DNA of 64,000 bases from Gordius sp. MW1 (GCA_964036665.1 OZ038529.1:3224001-3288000), one strand, 5' to 3'. Positions 44,406 to 54,904 are shown, counted from the first letter of the stretch. The notes: generated by a model from the sequence alone, not told the origin. Made by a program: numbers and translations.

Positions 44406-44819
44406 ATTTCACTAATATACATTATATTTTTTACATCATACACTCTACAATAGATAACCCAAAATTTTTCGTATATGTTCTATTAATTAATAATATATAT
44501 TTAGAAAATTAAGGACTAAGCCAAAGCAACGCTTGGCGGGGCACAGCTAGTAGCCTATAATTATAATAAAAAAAAATTGATGTACACTTTGGTCAGTGAT
44601 TTTTCTAATGGTCAGCAGGTCAAAAAGCGTCTAAATAATTGAGGGCAAAATATTAAAAAAACGAAGAAAAAAAATTAATAACACTTTGGCCAGTGGTCAG
44701 TAGCCAGTAGAGGGCCAAAAAGTCGATATGTTTAATCTTATTAACAAGAGCAATAACCTATTAGGTTAATAACAAAAAGAAAAAGAATATACAAAACAGC
44801 AAATATACAATAAATAGCA

Positions 44820-45000
44820 TCAATAATGAAATTTGGAGTTGGGCGAGGTCAAAAAATTAAAGCCAACCAGCGGTCATAAGCTAGTGTATTTGCCAAAGAA
44901 AAATAGAAGTCATTTACAGAAACGTAAGTCCACAGCCCTTAAAAGCCCTTATAAGTTTCGACGGTATGCAAAAATTACAAGTTGGACAGGACAGAGCAGG
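44820..45000 (+). repeat. Dispersed repeat R, copy 2
   Basis: Homologous to 26110-26300: GCGGTCATAAGCTAGTGTATT, GTAAGTCCACAGCCC, TATAAGTTTCGACGG and TTGGACAGGACAGA. It runs into the ACTC microsatellite. Confidence 0.55.
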
Positions 45001-45014
45001 GCAGAACACTCACT

Positions 45015-45108
45015 CCACTCACTCACTCACTCACTCACTCACTCACTCACTCACTCACTCACTCACTCACTCACTCACTCACTCACTCACTCACTCACTC
45101 ACTCACTC
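45015..45108 (+). repeat. (ACTC)n microsatellite
   Basis: About 23 uninterrupted ACTC repeats. It creates an artefactual Leu-Thr-His-Ser reading frame. Confidence 0.95.
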
Positions 45109-45112
45109 ATTC

Positions 45113-45280
45113 AGAATTTGTGGTAAAAAATGGTAATGTTGGATTGATAAAATGAGAGGGTGGAAATGGGTTTAGATATTTCGGTCGTCCAGCAACCATT
45201 GTGATAATTAAAAAAAAAATTTCCACCCTCTCATTTTTTCATTTCAACATTACCATTATTTAACACAAATTCTATATTAT
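45113..45280. mobile_element. Foldback element next to the ACTC array
   Basis: AGAATTTGTGGTAAAAAATGG then TAATGTTG and AATGAGAGGGTGGAAAT is mirrored by ATTTCCACCCTCTCATT, CAACATTACCATT and AACACAAATTCT. The arms are about 55 bp. Confidence 0.65.
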
Positions 45281-45344
45281 TCAAAGGATTGGTATTACAT
45301 AACTATATTAGATGTGGGCGCTGACGGGTCGCACGAACGCTAAA

Positions 45345-45625
45345 AAGAAGAAAGATACACATCGCCTGCCTATAAGAGACGAGGTGGAACGGAACGAAAG
45401 CTCGGGACTTAGGAGAAGGATACAAACTATTTTACAGCTGGTCACCAAATCGTAGAAATAGAGTCGGTATGTTTTAAACTAATCGCTCAAGGACAAGGTG
45501 GTGGAAGTCAAGCGTTGTTCAGACATGCTAATATGGGTGAAGATTGTAGATCAAGGGGGTCTCTTAACCGTTATGTGCTATTTTTTAAACATTCATGGCC
45601 CGCCTAATTACTTAAATTTACCCTT
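45345..45625 (+). pseudogene. LINE endonuclease fragment with shared foreign tail, copy 2
   Basis: Same structure as 39281-39545: ACACATCGCCTGCCTA, GAGGTGGAACGGAAC and CACCAAATCGTAGAAAT, then the tail CTAATATGGGTGAAGATTGT and CTCTTAACCGTTATGTGC. Frameshifts and stops break the reading. Confidence 0.65.
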
Positions 45626-45759
45626 TAAAATTAAAACAAAAAATTAATAGTTAGGTAGTCGGAGTCAAAAAGAGGGGAGGAATTCGGTGCTGAAATCTAA
45701 GGGGGGAAAGGGATAATAAGAACTTATGATGTTAATTCAATAAAAAAGGAAACGTTATT

Positions 45760-46180
45760 CTATGACCCAATTTCTGCGTAGACCTCTTCGTCCCCTCAAA
45801 CCTTACCATTGATTCTCTTTTGGCCACTGAGGGGCGAAAATTTAATAAATACAAAGCCCTTTTGGACTCTAACATTTTTATCCCTTTGGTTGCCTCATGT
45901 TCGGGCACCTTTGGTAAACAAGCTTTAGGTTTTTTTAAGGAGCTAGGAAGACGTTCACCTCCCTCCAAACATTTTATACCCTTTCTCCTTAAACAAAGAC
46001 TCGATATCCTTATAGCGAGATACAACTTTAAATCTCTGGCCGACTCGTGGCCTCTTTTAGCTGATGATTTCGATGTAGACTGATTTTTATTTTTTATTTT
46101 TATATATATTTATTTCATATCCTGTATTGTCAATATCTACGTATTTGATTCAATAAACTTTTAATATTTAAAAAAAAAAT
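45760..46180 (+). pseudogene. 5'-truncated LINE tail with C-terminal module, copy 2
   Basis: The open stretch 45820-46083 encodes EGRKFNKYKALLDSNIFIPL, SGTFGKQALGFFKELGRRSP, LKQRLDILIARYNFKSLADS and a TGA. It ends with TTCAATAAACTTTTAATATT and a run of A near 46170, as expected for a reverse-transcribed 3' end. Paralogues at 39955-40395 and 61660-62095. Confidence 0.6.
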
Positions 46181-46197
46181 TAGGGTAATTTGTTGGA

Positions 46198-47250
46198 TTT
46201 TTTTAGTTTATTATTCAAATTAAATCAAATGTTCTTCTATATATAGCGGTACAATACATTACAATAATAATACTACATTTGTCTCCCTTTTGTTGACAGA
46301 CATTACATTTCCTCGATTAATCTAAGCGGTGCCCTGCGTTTTTAACGTTTTCTTCACCCTCCTCTTCCACATTAAATGGGGGTTGAACTCGTATATCGCC
46401 CGATAATCATAGTTGACGTAATTGTTGCCACCATAGCCTTGATAGTAGGAAGAGTTTTGATTCCAACCAGCATTGGCTTGGTTGTAATTCATTTAACTGG
46501 CTGCTGAGGTGCTTTGCTGGATGGTGTAGCCTTTTTTTTCATCACATTCTTTGCCTTTGATGACAATTTTAGAGTTATTACCGTTTTCCTGCACAATTTC
46601 TGGATTATCAAATGCAAGAAAGCAACATTTTCTTTTTTGATTCTTTACTTTATCAAAAGGCTGCTCAATTTTTTCAATATTGCCATATTTATCAAAAATA
46701 GCTCTTATCTCATCTTCTGTGGTGGTGCGTAAAAGCTCCCTACCAGGTCTACTTTTAGCTCTTTAGGATCAATTTGTTTACCATTAATAACATGAGGCCC
46801 AGATGCAATTAAATTTTCACAACGGTTTCAAATAAAACAAAGCCAAATCCTCGTGAATACCCTGTGTGAGGATCCGTCTTAATATTAGCATCAATTAAGT
46901 TACCAAATTTAGTGAGGTATGTTTTAAGATCATTTTCTGTAGTTTTCCAGCTAATCCCGCCAATGAACAATTTTCGTTCATCATCATCTTTTTTTGTTGT
47001 ATTTATGGTTTCCCTTTTAGAGAACCCGTCATCTCCGCCATTTTGGTCTAACTTAGAATTTTGATCATTTTAAAATCCCATTTGTTGATTTTGATAAGAA
47101 TTGAATTCATTTTTTCTGTGATGTGTATTTTCTTGCTCATTTAAGGTATTTTTGCAATCTCCACAAATTCTACTACAACCATTGTTTTTTCTCACATTTA
47201 CATTTGGTGTAGCCCATTCAATTCCAGTTTTAGTAGTGGTTAGTGTTTTT
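46198..47250 (-). pseudogene. Processed pseudogene of a Squid-like hnRNP
   Basis: Minus-strand readings follow a two-RRM hnRNP of the Squid/hnRNP A-B-D group. RRM1 has RKLFIGGISWKTTENDLKTY (RNP2) and TDPHTGYSRGFGFVLF (RNP1). INGKQIDPKELKVD follows, then an RRM2 remnant with DKYGNIEKIEQPFDKVKNQK, then ECD.KK.TPSSKAPQQPV and a Gly/Tyr-rich tail (SYYQGYGGNNY). No introns are seen, several frames are used, and AATAAAC plus an A tract stand at the 3' end (about 46199-46215). The parent gene would bind RNA in the nucleus. Confidence 0.8.
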
Positions 47251-47359
47251 ACACAATGTTTATTATTTGTCTCTATATTTAAACATTTTTTATTTATTAA
47301 TTGTTAAACAATAGAGATGGAGGAAGTAAGAACTTTAAATCATTTTTTAAATTCGTTTT

Positions 47360-48056
47360 ACCCTAATATTCAGTGTCTACCTTTTTTAGACGTTTAATCA
47401 CTAAAAATTAAAATTCCTTTCATACCGAAGTTTATCACAAACCAACAGAATTATATTCCTTTTAACAGTTTTACACCTTTTACTATAAAAGTCAATACTT
47501 TACGTTGGCTTTTAAATAGAGCAATCAATTTATCATCCTCCCCAGAGGCATTAAATAAGGAAATTATATATTTATATAAGACGTTTAGTTTATTAAGATA
47601 TCCTTTTCACTTATTTTGTGATATTTTACATCAATGTTTTAATCTAAAATGAACGCACACTAATCGTGATAAAATTTTTATAACATTTCCACACCATCAA
47701 TCTATTCCTTATAGTTTCATAAGAAACATAAAATACAATTTAAAGGACAATAATATAAACAACATAATAATAAGTCAGAAACCCAATGATCCTTCTTAAA
47801 TACCATACAAAATAATTACCAATCATCTCCTAGTACAAACAACCTAATATATAAAATAACTTGTAAAAACAATGCAATAATTTTATATTGGGAATAGAAA
47901 AAAAATTTAGAAAACGGTTTAAGGAACAACTAGCGACGTTATAACCCCCCCCCAGCCATTTCTAATCATCTAATACAACAAATTTTTGAAAACAAAAATT
48001 TTACTCCACACCGAAACTTAATTAGAGAGAAAAACTCTAGAATTCTTCATTAGAAG
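47360..48056 (+). pseudogene. Penelope-like element, reverse transcriptase C-terminal part
   Basis: The plus strand reads CLPFLDV, then after a stop and frame change FNSFTPFTIKVNTLRWLLNR and ALNKEIIYLYKTFSLLRYPF. Further remnants IPYSFIRNIKYNLK, NNLIYKITCKNN and FTPHRNLIREKNSRILH follow. This order (RT thumb, linker, GIY-YIG-type region) is that of Penelope-like retroelements. It is interrupted at 48056 by an element whose removal continues the reading at 50684. Confidence 0.65.
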
Positions 48057-48772
48057 TACGCCTCGATTCGAAATTTTTTTTTTAAAAAATATTCGATTTG
48101 AGATTCGTCGAATATTAACATAAAGATTTGAATTCGATTCTAAAAAAATTTTAAGATTCGAATTCGATTCGAAAATTTTTTAAGTTTTTTAGTTACAAAA
48201 TATCGCATTAATTTATTAATACATTTCAAAAAATCATTTATAAAAATAGAAAAATTGAATATAAAAATACTAAAGGCGAAAAGGATAAAATATCGATATA
48301 TCCAAAACAATGAAGAATTCTATTTTAGTCAATTTTGTTTGTTATATAAAAAAACTTTTACAATGATCTCAGGTAGCATAATTGGATGATTTATTATGTG
48401 CAAAATGGTCCAAAACCATTAACTTAATTTTCTTCTTCAGTAGAAAAATTATCTGAATTTAACATAGTCTCTAGTTAAAAGATGACGTTTTAGAGTTTAC
48501 TTATTATTTAGTTTGAGGTACTCGTGCAACATAGTATCTTTTTTAACTATAAATCTATAATGTTATCTATTTAAATAAGATTTCAGCATTTAAGGTTAAT
48601 GCATATTAAAGTATATCACAATTCGAAGAAAAATCGACCGGCAAATTGTTTGCAGATTTTGGTGGAGTTTGATATTTTTAATTTTTCCTTTATACGTCAA
48701 GATTTTGAAATATTTGGTGTCAAAGTAGCGACTGGAGTTTTTAAAACGTCAACAACTTGCAAATTAATGGGT

Positions 48773-49560
48773 ATGTAGAGGCTCTTTCCCTCGCTTGTAC
48801 TTAACCATCACGTTGATGGCACAAGGTGACACAAACAAATGGGATGAGCTCTTACCATTAATTTTGCTTGGCATTCGCACCACAATCAAGGAAGACTTAG
48901 GTTGCACTCCAGCCGAATTAGTTTATGGCACTACACTTAGACTTCCCGGCGAATTTTTCACGAACTCAAGAACACCTCATAACGCCTCCGAATTTATTAA
49001 ATGCCTAAAACAACATTTTTACCATTTACCTTTTAAAAAAGTCAGGACACAATTGACAAATGCGAGTACAACTTCACTTCTTAAGGACTGTAAATACGTT
49101 TTTATCCGTAATGATTTCGTTCTAAAAAGTTTGGTGCCACCATATGACGGCCCGTTCAGAGTAAAGTCCAAACATGCTAAATATTTCATTATTGAAAAAA
49201 ACGGAAAAGCTGACTCAGTTTCGATCGAGCGATTGAAACATATTTAGATACTTCAACTCAGCCGCTTACGGATACCGAAAATGTAAATCCACCCAAAGTT
49301 TGTCCCTCCGACGACATCGCCGAACCAGCTAACTCCGACCCAGACCTAACAAAATCAAAAGAAAACCCATACATCACATCGAGAGGAAGGCACGTGCAAT
49401 GGCGCTATAAACTACTACACTAGCCACAACTCTCCGAGTGGAGCCCCGAGGATAGTTGTAGAGGCTCTTTCCCTCGCTTGTACTTAACCATCACGTCGGG
49501 GTCACCAAATGAAGTGTTTTATTTTTTTATTTTAATAGCCCCTCGCTTGTATTCAATCAT
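48773..49560 (+). pseudogene. Ty3-type integrase C-terminal fragment between LTR-like starts
   Basis: The open stretch 48795-49247 encodes the end of a Ty3-class integrase: KWDELLPLILLGIRTTIKED then CTPAELVYGT, and a basic tail with DGPFRVKSKHAKYFII and VSIERLKHI. In 49320-49430 a SRGRHVQWRYK motif resembles the final Pol residues of such elements. GTAGAGGCTCTTTCCCTCGC occurs at 48776 and 49459, consistent with the same LTR start on both sides after a large deletion. Protease, RT and RNase H are absent. Confidence 0.7.
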
Positions 49561-49734
49561 CGCCTGATTATTCAAATGATAATGGGCTCGCGCAGCTAGA
49601 AAAGCACAACCTTTAAAACTAACATTTTTTCATGTTTTCGCATAAGTATCTCTTAAAAATAATGAAATAAAACAATTCAGGTAACATTTTAATTTAAAAA
49701 ATCTGATCTATAAATATAGCGGAGAGGAATCCCT

Positions 49735-49975
49735 TAAATCCTGTTAATTCAATAAACATCAAATAATTGTAAACTGCAACATCATAAAAACAAACCTTTG
49801 TTTATAATTTATAAAACACGAAGAAAAATCTAATTGATTTTGTAACGGGCATAGTATATCTAAGCCAGGCCCGAGCCCGTTGAGTTATATTATTTTAACA
49901 GAAGCCCGTCCAACTCGGCCCAGTATTTTAAGCCCGTCCGCGGACAGGGCCTTGCAGGTCTCCAGCAGTAGTAGA
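49735..49975. repeat. Dispersed repeat with CCCG-rich core (copy 2)
   Basis: Homologous to 25000-25230 (AATAAACATCAAA, TTTTGTAAC, GGCCCGAGCCCG, GAAGCCCGTCC). No gene. Confidence 0.5.
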
Positions 49976-50683
49976 TAACAACACACACATAATTCCTAGT
50001 GTTATAGGAAAGGGAGGGCGACCGAAAATCTGGGGAAATTTTCAATGTAAAAAAATTGAGGTAAATTTATATAATTTAAATTAATAAAACTAGGGCAAAA
50101 CATTCATTTTTATGGATCTTTTATTTATTAATAAAATTCTATCGATTAATTTGCAATTTATTGACGTAGTAACGCTGTCAGAAAATAATTCAAAAACTTG
50201 ACTTATAGGAAAAAACTAAAAAGATATTTGTGTTCACCGTTAAAAACTCTACCAAAATCTGCAAACAGTTTGTCGGTTGAATTTATAAGTCCATTATTTG
50301 TTGATCAATCTAATTAATGAAGTACAAAAACAATATTAAACATTAAATAACGATTGACCTAAAATGTTAGCAAAAATATTGGAAATTTTTTGGAAGCTGA
50401 AATCCATATTATAGGTTAAAAATAATTTTCAATACATTCTGGGTGTGCTTATAAAATTTAAATAATGAACGAGGAAAAATACTGATTGGCGTAAAGATAA
50501 AAACAGTCTAATTATATTCGAATAAATTTAAAGTAAATAATCTTTCAAATCCCTTTTGAAGATTCGAATGGGATTTCGAATCGCAGCAAGTAAATATTCG
50601 ATTCAAAATTTACACACAGGAATCGAATTTCGAATCGAATCCCGAATCGAATCTTGAATATTTCCCAGAGGCGTAATTAGAAA

Positions 50684-50790
50684 GTTAAACTCAACACTCA
50701 ACGAAGATATGGGTAAAGAGGACCTTTATCCATTTTTACATTATAATATTAACATCCCCTTTAGAACGTTCAATTTAATTATATTAATTG
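50684..50790 (+). pseudogene. Penelope-like element, terminal piece after the insertion
   Basis: Reads KLNSTLNEDMGKEDLYPFLH then YNINIPF, the continuation of the interrupted frame of 47360-48056. Confidence 0.55.
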
Positions 50791-50945
50791 CTATGCAATT
50801 TATGGGCTCGTTTTTGGTTGTCCGTTGTCCGTCGTCCACCAAGTTATTGGCGCCAGCTTTGTGACATGGAGGTGTCGGGTTCAAGCCAGGGAGGGGACGA
50901 ATTTTTTTTTAATTTTTTTAAATTAAATTAATATTTTGTTCATGT
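50785..50945 (+). repeat. tRNA-derived SINE-like repeat
   Basis: GGTTCAAGCC (50878-50887) matches the B-box consensus and follows a CCAGCTTTGTGACATGGAGG segment. An AT-rich tail follows. It starts next to TTAATTGCTATGCAATTTAT, shared with the palindrome at 51849-52248. Confidence 0.5.
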
Positions 50946-51104
50946 TAATACCATTGATAATATGACTTTTTGACCGTCCGCTGGCTACTGACCGATAAAA
51001 TATATTGATTTCCTAAACATAAAACACAACTTTTAATTGCTATGCAATTTATGGTATTATTTCATTATCTATATAAATAACATAAAAACTTCTACTATTT
51101 AAAA

Positions 51105-51300
51105 ACCAGCATGGTGTGACGGGTTATAGCGCCGGCTTGTAAACAGATGCCTTTACTGATGTGGGTTCGAATCCCGGAGAGGGCAAAATTTTTATTTTTT
51201 GTTTAAATTAAATTAATATATTGTTCCTGTTAATAACATTGATGATATGACTTTTTGGCCGTCCGCTGGCTACTGACCAATGAAAAAATGACCATTGGCC
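51105..51300 (+). repeat. tRNA-derived SINE with A and B boxes
   Basis: TGGTGTGACGG (51112-51122) fits the A box except for one base, and GGTTCGAATCC (51164-51174) is a perfect B box about 40 bp later. The body ends in an AT-rich tail with TATGACTTTTTGGCCGTCCG. It is a SINE rather than a functional tRNA, since no acceptor stem closes it. Confidence 0.7.
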
Positions 51301-51394
51301 ACATAAATCGAACTTTTTTTCCGTTTTGAACTGGTTAACATTGATAATTACCCTATGCCCTCCCCTACAAGGGCCTATGCCTCTACTGATATGT

Positions 51395-51610
51395 CTCCCT
51401 GTGCCCCTACAAAAGGCCTATGCCTCTACTGATGTGGGTTCGAATCCCGGAGAGGGCAAAATTTTTATTTTTTTTTTAAATTAAATCAATATTTTGTTCT
51501 TGTTAATACCATTGATAATATGACTTTTTGATCGTCCGCAGGCTACTGACCAATGGAAAAAGTGACCATTGGCCAAATAAATCAAAATTTTTTGTTCGTT
51601 TTTAAATTGG
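51395..51610 (+). repeat. SINE copy, 5' part altered
   Basis: GATGTGGGTTCGAATCCCGG (B box 51437-51447) and the same tail as the copy at 51105 (GATAATATGACTTTTTGATC). The A box region is replaced by a CCCCTACAAAAGGCCTATGC segment. Confidence 0.65.
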
Positions 51611-51669
51611 TTAACATTGATAATTACCCTATGCCCTCCCCTACAAAGGCCTATAACTAATTAACTAAT

Positions 51670-51860
51670 TATTTTGCATTTAATACCCCCCTATAGGCAT
51701 TCTCGCCCCTTCCCACCTTTCTCGCCCATAAATTGCATAGCAAATATGCTACGTTTATACGGAGTATAGAAGAGTTCCCCCTTCCCTTGCCCCCTTCCCT
51801 TCCCCTACTCCCATTCCCCTCTTCCCCTTCCCACGAGGGCCGAAGGCCCGAGTTTTATTA
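51670..51860 (+). repeat. 190-bp repeat with CCCTT tract and hairpin, copy 1
   Basis: TAATACCCCCCTATAGGCATT, CCCATAAATTGCATAGCAAAT, a CCCTTCC-rich tract and the hairpin CGAGGGCCGAAGGCCCGAG. A second copy is at 53537-53720. Confidence 0.75.
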
Positions 51861-52248
51861 ATTGCTATGCAATTTATGGGCTCGTTTTTGGTTGTCCGTT
51901 GTCCGTCCGTTGTCCGTTGTCCGTTGTATATAACTAGTTAAATTGCATAGCATTAAAAGTAAACAACTTTTATCTATGTTTATTATATGTATATAACTAG
52001 TTAAATTGCATAGCAATTAAAAGTAAACAACTTTTATTTATGTTTATTATATAATAGATAATTTAACAAATCTTATATATAACACACCGAGGGAGATAGA
52101 GATGAGGGGTGGGGCACCTCTTTCTCATGCATTAATTTAAAAAAGGGATAACCTAATATACCCAATGCAAATAGATAGGGAGGACAACGGACAACGGACG
52201 GACAACGGACGGACAACCAAAAACGAGCCCATAAATTGCATAGCAATT
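51849..52248. mobile_element. Palindromic element with GTCCGTT arms
   Basis: The left arm TTATTAATTGCTATGCAATT then TATGGGCTCGTTTTTGGTTG and GTCCGTTGTCCG is mirrored at 52175-52248 (CGGACAACGGACAACC, AAAAACGAGCCCATAAATTG, CATAGCAATTAATAA). Arms are about 75 bp with a 240-bp centre holding two AACTAGTTAAATTGCATAGC units. No gene. Confidence 0.75.
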
Positions 52249-52289
52249 AATAAAAGTTGTTTACTTTTAATTGCTATGCAATTTAACTA

Positions 52290-53290
52290 GTTTTGGGGTT
52301 AGAATCCCGGAGTTTTTTTGACTCTTATGATTGTTCTTGTTACTATCATTGATAATAAGAATTTTTGGCCATCCGCTGGCTGCTGACCAATGAAAAAAAT
52401 GACCATTGGCCAAAATGTGAATCGAAATTATTTTTTTCGTTTTTTTTGATTATTATGATTGTTCCTGTTTCTACCATTGCTATTATGACTTTTTGGCCGT
52501 CCGCTGGCTGCTGACCAATGTTATATAATAAACATAAATAAAAGTTGTTTACTTCTAATTGCTATGCAATTTAACTAGTTTTTGGGTTAGAATCCCGGAG
52601 TTTTTTTGACTCTTCTGATTGTTCTTGTTACTATCATTGATAATAAGACTTTTTGGCCGTCCGTTGGCTGCTGACCAATGAAAAAAATGACCATTGGCCA
52701 AAATGTGAATCGAAATTATTTTTTTCGTTTTTTTTGACTATTATGATTGTTCCTGTTACTACCATTGCTATTATGACTTTTGGCCGTCCGCTGGCTCCTG
52801 ACCGATGGAAAAAATGATCATTGGCCAAAATGTGAATCGAAATTATTTTTTTCGTTTTTTTTGACTATTATGATTGTTCCTGTTACTACCATTGCTATTA
52901 TGACTTTTTGGCCGTCCGCTGGCTGCTGACCAATGGAATAAAATGACCATTGGCCAAAATGTGATTCGAAAACTTTTTTTTCGTTTTTTTTTGACTATTA
53001 TGAATTTATATCCACTTTTACCGTGTCCTGGCTGCTGACCAATGGAAAAAAATGACCATTGGCCAAAATGTGATTCGAAAATTTTTTTTCCGTTTTTTTT
53101 ACTCTTATGAATTTATATCCACTTTTACCGTGTGCTGGCTGCTGAATGGAAAAAAATGACCATTGGCCAAAGTGAGCATCAAAATTTTTTTTCCCGTTTT
53201 TTTTGGCTATCATTGACTTATAGAGTATCTGTTGGTACTAACCAATAGAGAAAAAGTGACCATTGGCCAAATTTTTGATTTTTTTAATTA
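52290..53290 (+). repeat. Minisatellite of about 125-165 bp units derived from the SINE tail
   Basis: Seven or so units, each with TTTTTGGCCGTCCGCTGGCTG, CTGACCAATG and AAATGACCATTGGCCAAA, then a T-rich spacer. Units near 52350, 52490, 52650, 52780, 52910, 53030 and 53130 decline in similarity to the right. Single units occur at 50955, 51245 and 51525 as SINE tails, which shows the origin. Apparent ORFs here are artefacts. Confidence 0.8.
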
Positions 53291-53536
53291 AAAATTGTTC
53301 AAATTCAACAAAAAATTTCTCCCAACAATTCTGCAAATTCTTAACATTGTGTTGTTTTATAATATAATGTTTGTTAGACCCATAATCACTAAAGGCCATA
53401 AAAACTAATGTAATACGCAACTAGAAGCAAACACTAAATCTAACCCTAACCCTTGCCTATATTACATTTTGCCTATATTACATTTTGCCTATAATGGAAA
53501 ATTTGTATAAATAATTAATTAATCATTAGGCATTTA

Positions 53537-53720
53537 ATACCCCCCTATAGGCATTCTCTCCCCTTCCCACCTTTCTCGCCCATAAATTGCATAGCAAATA
53601 TGATACATTTATACGAAGTACAGATGAGTCGTCCCCCCTTCCCTTCCCCTCTTCCCTTCCCTTCCCCTCTTCCCTTCCCTTCTCCCCCTTCCCACGAGGG
53701 CCGAAGGCCCGAGTTTTTTA
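53537..53720 (+). repeat. 190-bp repeat with CCCTT tract and hairpin, copy 2
   Basis: Copy of 51670-51860 with a CCCTTCCCTTCCCCTCTTCC tract and the same CGAGGGCCGAAGGCCCGAG hairpin. Confidence 0.75.
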
Positions 53721-54200
53721 TTTATCGATTCATTTTTGTTTTAATATGATGATGTCCTTGAATAGGACGAAATATTTTAATAATTAAATATATTTTTAAC
53801 ATCCTCTAACATTCCCGAAAATAAATATATGAAAAATATTAAAAAATGATTCCTTAGACGAACAATGACGGAATTTTTTAATTAATTTGTTAACGTTCTA
53901 TTCGACACGCTCAAAAAACATCTTGCTAAAATATGATTTTTTAGTTCTTTGAGTCTCAACCCAGGTAGGTATATATTATAATTACTTAATTTTAAAAAAC
54001 ACTTTCGTTAAATCTTGGATGTTTGTATTTATGCCAAAAGTATATGATAAATCTCTTATATATAGAAAAAACTTTTTTAATCAAAAATATAAGATTTTGT
54101 TTAATATCACTATAAACTATGATATTTATCAACTGTGAAATTTTTTTAATATAATTTCAGATACAACATATTTCAGCCGTTTATTTTTATGGAATATAAT

Positions 54201-54532
54201 TACAGTCGAAACTTCTTAATCGCAAATCGGGTTATCGCAAAAATCTTTTAATCGCGAAGTTAACCGCCATTTTGTTTTTTTAAACGATAATATTAACAAA
54301 AAAATTGTTTATTGACAAATCGCTTAATAGTACAATATCGGATATTCAAAAACATTTTTGAGTCCTTAAATCAACTAGATAATTATATAAAATATCGTTT
54401 TATTGCGAACCGTAAGAAATGAATATATAATATAATGTACATACACTTTTTCCATCGTTTAATAGCAAAATATCGGTTAATCGCTAATTTTTTTCAGGCC
54501 CAAGACTTTGCAATTAAACGGTTTTGACTGTA
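54201..54532. mobile_element. pogo/Tigger-like MITE
   Basis: TACAGTCGAAACTTCTTAATCG and, reversed from the right end, TACAGTCAAAACCGTTTAATTG form the ends. TA at each side is the expected duplication. Internal TTAATCGC/TCGCAAA words repeat. No transposase; 332 bp. Confidence 0.75.
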
Positions 54533-54904
54533 AAACAAAACATATTCCACCTTTTATAATAAAAATTTTTTTGTGCGCTCTAGTGCGAGAACGCAGCAAG
54601 CATTTAAGCAATTTAACAACTCTAGTATTAAAACTCAGTTGTGTTTAGGGCATACTAATTTAAAGGTTTCCTTTACTTACAATAACGTTCCACTCCTACA
54701 AGGGCAATTTCTGTGAGATTTTTCTAGCATATTATGAAAATATAAATTAAACCAAAAATAACTATATAAAAGTTTATTAGGCAGATAATTTAGTTTAAAT
54801 TTTGTTAAAATTAAATAAGTTGAATGCGAATAACCTGTTTTGTTAAAAACAACAATAAAAATCTTATAAAAACTGTCCATTATATGTTTTGATTTGAGTA
54901 TTTA

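Larger units (their letters stand above)
43575..44550 (+). mobile_element. Short non-autonomous Helitron
   Basis: The plus strand starts TCTTTATACATAAAAATTT after an A, with TAATAACTCCTAAAGTTC and CGACCGATTGCCACCAAAT, homologous to the 5' end of Helitron 2. It ends CTTGGCGGGGCACAGCTAG followed by T, homologous to the Helitron 2 3' end. Length 976 bp, including a CCTAAG-array element (about 44150-44405). No coding region. Confidence 0.8.
48057..50675. mobile_element. 2.6-kb element with TTCGAA/GATTCG arrays inserted in the Penelope-like element
   Basis: Short ends TACGCCTC (48057) and GAGGCGTA (50668-50675), flanked by ATTAGAAG (48049-48056) and ATTAGAAA (50676-50683), an 8-bp duplication with one mismatch. 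Arrays of GATTCGAAT words fill about 48063-48180 and 50560-50660. The layout is like the GAGAC hATs, though the terminal bases fit the hAT consensus less well. It contains Ty3 fragments (48773-49500) and a CCCG-rich repeat (49735-49975). No transposase was recognised. Confidence 0.65.

Noticed and set aside
44833..45126. 97-codon ORF with a Leu-Thr-His-Ser repeat
   Set aside because: It is a translation of the (ACTC)n microsatellite plus repeat R, not a protein gene.
51112..51190. tRNA gene
   Set aside because: A and B boxes are present but no acceptor stem or anticodon arm can be drawn, and the tail and repeated copies show a SINE.
52634..53213. Repeated Asn/Phe/His ORFs
   Set aside because: Each follows the minisatellite period; no start, domain or codon constraint.
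53635..53692. G-quadruplex or promoter element in the CCCTT tract
   Set aside because: Low-complexity part of a dispersed repeat; nothing ties it to a gene.
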